From Bacteroidales bacterium (GTDB taxonomy: Bacteria; Bacteroidota; Bacteroidia; Bacteroidales; UBA7960), in the NCBI GenBank assembly GCA_007120085.1, contig SKOK01000135.1, positions 1 through 38,486 on the forward strand: a stretch of DNA of 38,486 nucleotides, given 5' to 3'. Positions 37,589-38,486 of the stretch are shown here, in pieces; positions within the stretch are counted from its first letter, which is position 1; every line of letters starts with the position of its first letter. The notes below the pieces were generated by a model. It saw nothing but the letters and a program-made list of their open reading frames with translations. It did not search any database and was not told the DNA's origin. A program made the position numbers and the translations under genes.

Positions 37589-37596
37589 TATATTTG
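37589..37596 (+). promoter_or_regulatory. Orphan -7-like element
   Basis: TATATTTG fits TAnnTTTG on the plus strand, but the -33 region is poor and no convincing gene follows; only repeat-derived open frames lie downstream. Confidence 0.25.
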
Positions 37597-37640
37597 CGAA
37601 AGTGATTGTATGTCTGCGGCTTGTACTTATTCCTAAGATG

Positions 37641-37925
37641 GTGAATGGATGTTAGATATTAGAAGTCAGATGTTAGATTTTCTTTTCCAAACCTCTATCT
37701 TCCAACCTCTAACCTCTAACTTCCACCATCCAGCTTGCATAATCATCCCCCTGTGTGTCAAAAATCCTGTCATGGGTGTTTGGCTTCGCCGAGCTCGCAA
37801 GTGCTCGGTTCATGTGTTTATAATTTCTATCACTACTGTCAGGTGAATAATTATATACGGCCTAACGGGACTGCCTCGATAGGGACGAAACATATCAAGC
37901 GTTTCAGAGCTATCACCTAATGTTT
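37641..37925. repeat. Degenerate repeats in gene-poor region
   Basis: 37641-37735 holds GATGTTAGA and CCTCTAACC words of the array type. 37735-37840 shows nothing recognisable. 37840-37918 is bracketed by AGGTGA and TCACCT and contains CTCGATAGGGACGAAACAT. That resembles a dispersed Bacteroidota intergenic repeat with a GGGACGAAACAT core which I know from memory; I could not verify this here. No gene is supported. Confidence 0.4.
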
Positions 37926-37958
37926 CCCGGACATTAGTGTAAATTTTTTATAAAACCA

Positions 37959-37989
37959 ATTGTATCATTAATTTTATGGCGTATATTTG
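37959..37989 (+). promoter_or_regulatory. Candidate Bacteroidota promoter upstream of the pseudogene
   Basis: ATTG (37959-37962) and TATATTTG (37982-37989) are 19 nt apart, fitting the TTTG / TAnnTTTG pattern with one -33 mismatch. It lies about 200 nt before the Rpn-like remnant and may be its old promoter or drive an unrecognised transcript. Confidence 0.45.
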
Positions 37990-38186
37990 CAATCATATAT
38001 CTTTATTATATTGCTTCTTAATTTAATTTTATCATTTTAAAAAAACATTGTTTCCGACCGGTTGTTGATTGTATCCAGGCTCAAAATTGGCAAATCAGGA
38101 TTCGAAGAGCTAACGGCAGAAAGCAAATAGAGGTCAAACATGCTCATAATTAGATAAAAAAACCATAAATTTGAAAAAACACCATC

Positions 38187-38372
38187 ATGAAGTATTTAGA
38201 CCCAAAGAGTGTTCTCACATTTAAGCGGGTATTTGAAATGAATATACCTAAAAAGGACATCATAAATTTGACAGAGCTGTCCAAAGAAGTTTAGGCAAGG
38301 CTGACGAAACTTTATGATAAATATGGGAAGGATGCAATACTGAATATTAGGGAATTAAATGATATAGATTGA
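38187..38372 (+). pseudogene. Remnant of Rpn/PD-(D/E)XK family protein
   Basis: ATG 38187 begins MKYLDPKSVLTFKRVFE, the typical N-terminus of Rpn-family (recombination-promoting nuclease / putative transposase) proteins of about 300 residues. The homologous part stops after 17 residues. The frame then continues with MNIPKKDIINLTELSKEV, a TAG stop at 38292-38294, and in the same frame ARLTKLYDKYGKDAILNIRELNDID to TGA at 38370-38372. The downstream part has the charged helical look of a protein C-terminus. The simplest reading is a gene that lost its nuclease core by an in-frame internal deletion and then gained a stop (CAG to TAG would do it). It is not expected to be functional. Confidence 0.65.
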
Positions 38373-38427
38373 ATGCTTTAGAGAATCGAAACCAACGTAA
38401 TAAAAACCAAAAAATACAAATAATACC

Positions 38428-38486
38428 ATGCAGAATTATCTTAATCAGCTTATTGGCGACATGCGATGCGCAGCCAAAAACCTGCC
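38428..38486 (+). CDS. 5' end of an unknown gene, cut by window edge
   Basis: The ATG at 38428 opens a frame to the window end (19 full codons) starting MQNYLNQLIGDMRCAAKNL. An A-rich leader of the Bacteroidota kind precedes it, about 55 nt after the pseudogene. It is too short to assign. Confidence 0.45.
   Translation, partial: MQNYLNQLIGDMRCAAKNL

Noticed and set aside
37649-37920. Two overlapping plus-strand frames of 61-65 codons
   Set aside because: Made from repeat words and low-complexity DNA, with no start context and no recognisable protein features.

Overview
The window looks like a chromosomal segment of a Bacteroidota bacterium, probably from the Bacteroidales/Marinilabiliales side. 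The reasons are: promoters of the TTTG / TAnnTTTG type, start codons preceded by A-rich leaders without Shine-Dalgarno sequences, an LruC-domain lipoprotein, a remnant of an Rpn (PD-(D/E)XK) protein beginning MKYLDPKS..TFKRVF, and long intergenic stretches of degenerate AACCAGAAACC-type arrays. No rRNA, tRNA, CRISPR array or intact insertion sequence was seen. Assignments come from reading motifs by eye; no database search was run.

Layout. 1-1244 (minus): truncated MacB/FtsX-type ABC permease, followed by about 1 kb of repeat-rich DNA. That DNA holds a good Bacteroidota promoter and a 25-codon leader peptide (Phe- and Trp-rich) in front of a lone trpB2-type tryptophan synthase beta gene (2274-3635). 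3854-8878 (plus): a beta-oxidation set made of acyl-CoA dehydrogenase, enoyl-CoA hydratase, 3-hydroxyacyl-CoA dehydrogenase and SCP-x-like thiolase. Together these would turn an acyl-CoA into a shortened acyl-CoA plus acetyl-CoA. 8907-10643: small lipoprotein (minus), SRPBCC protein and an exported, zinc-ligand-less MsrB. 10804-12552: six-TM histidine kinase convergent with a YjbQ/UPF0047 protein.

12753-32630 (plus) is the centrepiece. It is a nearly gapless run of 14 genes of about 20 kb: hybrid PAS kinase, 53-aa coiled-coil protein, CheW, CheR-TPR, CheW, a HAMP-less MCP, CheA-REC, CheB, REC-kinase, PAS-PAS-GAF hybrid kinase, REC-kinase, NtrC-type sigma-54 activator, FIST sensor protein, and a PAS-kinase-REC-Hpt hybrid. 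There is no stand-alone CheY, no CheC/CheD and no flagellar gene. The likely output is therefore a phosphorelay ending in sigma-54-dependent transcription, or another non-flagellar response; this is inference. It is the best candidate for an unusual system in the window.

32640-37473: LruC-domain lipoprotein (minus), GT4-type glycosyltransferase (plus) and serine beta-lactamase-like hydrolase (minus). 37474-38486: a gene-poor kilobase with repeats and promoter-like sites, an Rpn-like pseudogene with an internal deletion and a stop codon, and the first codons of a gene that runs off the right edge.
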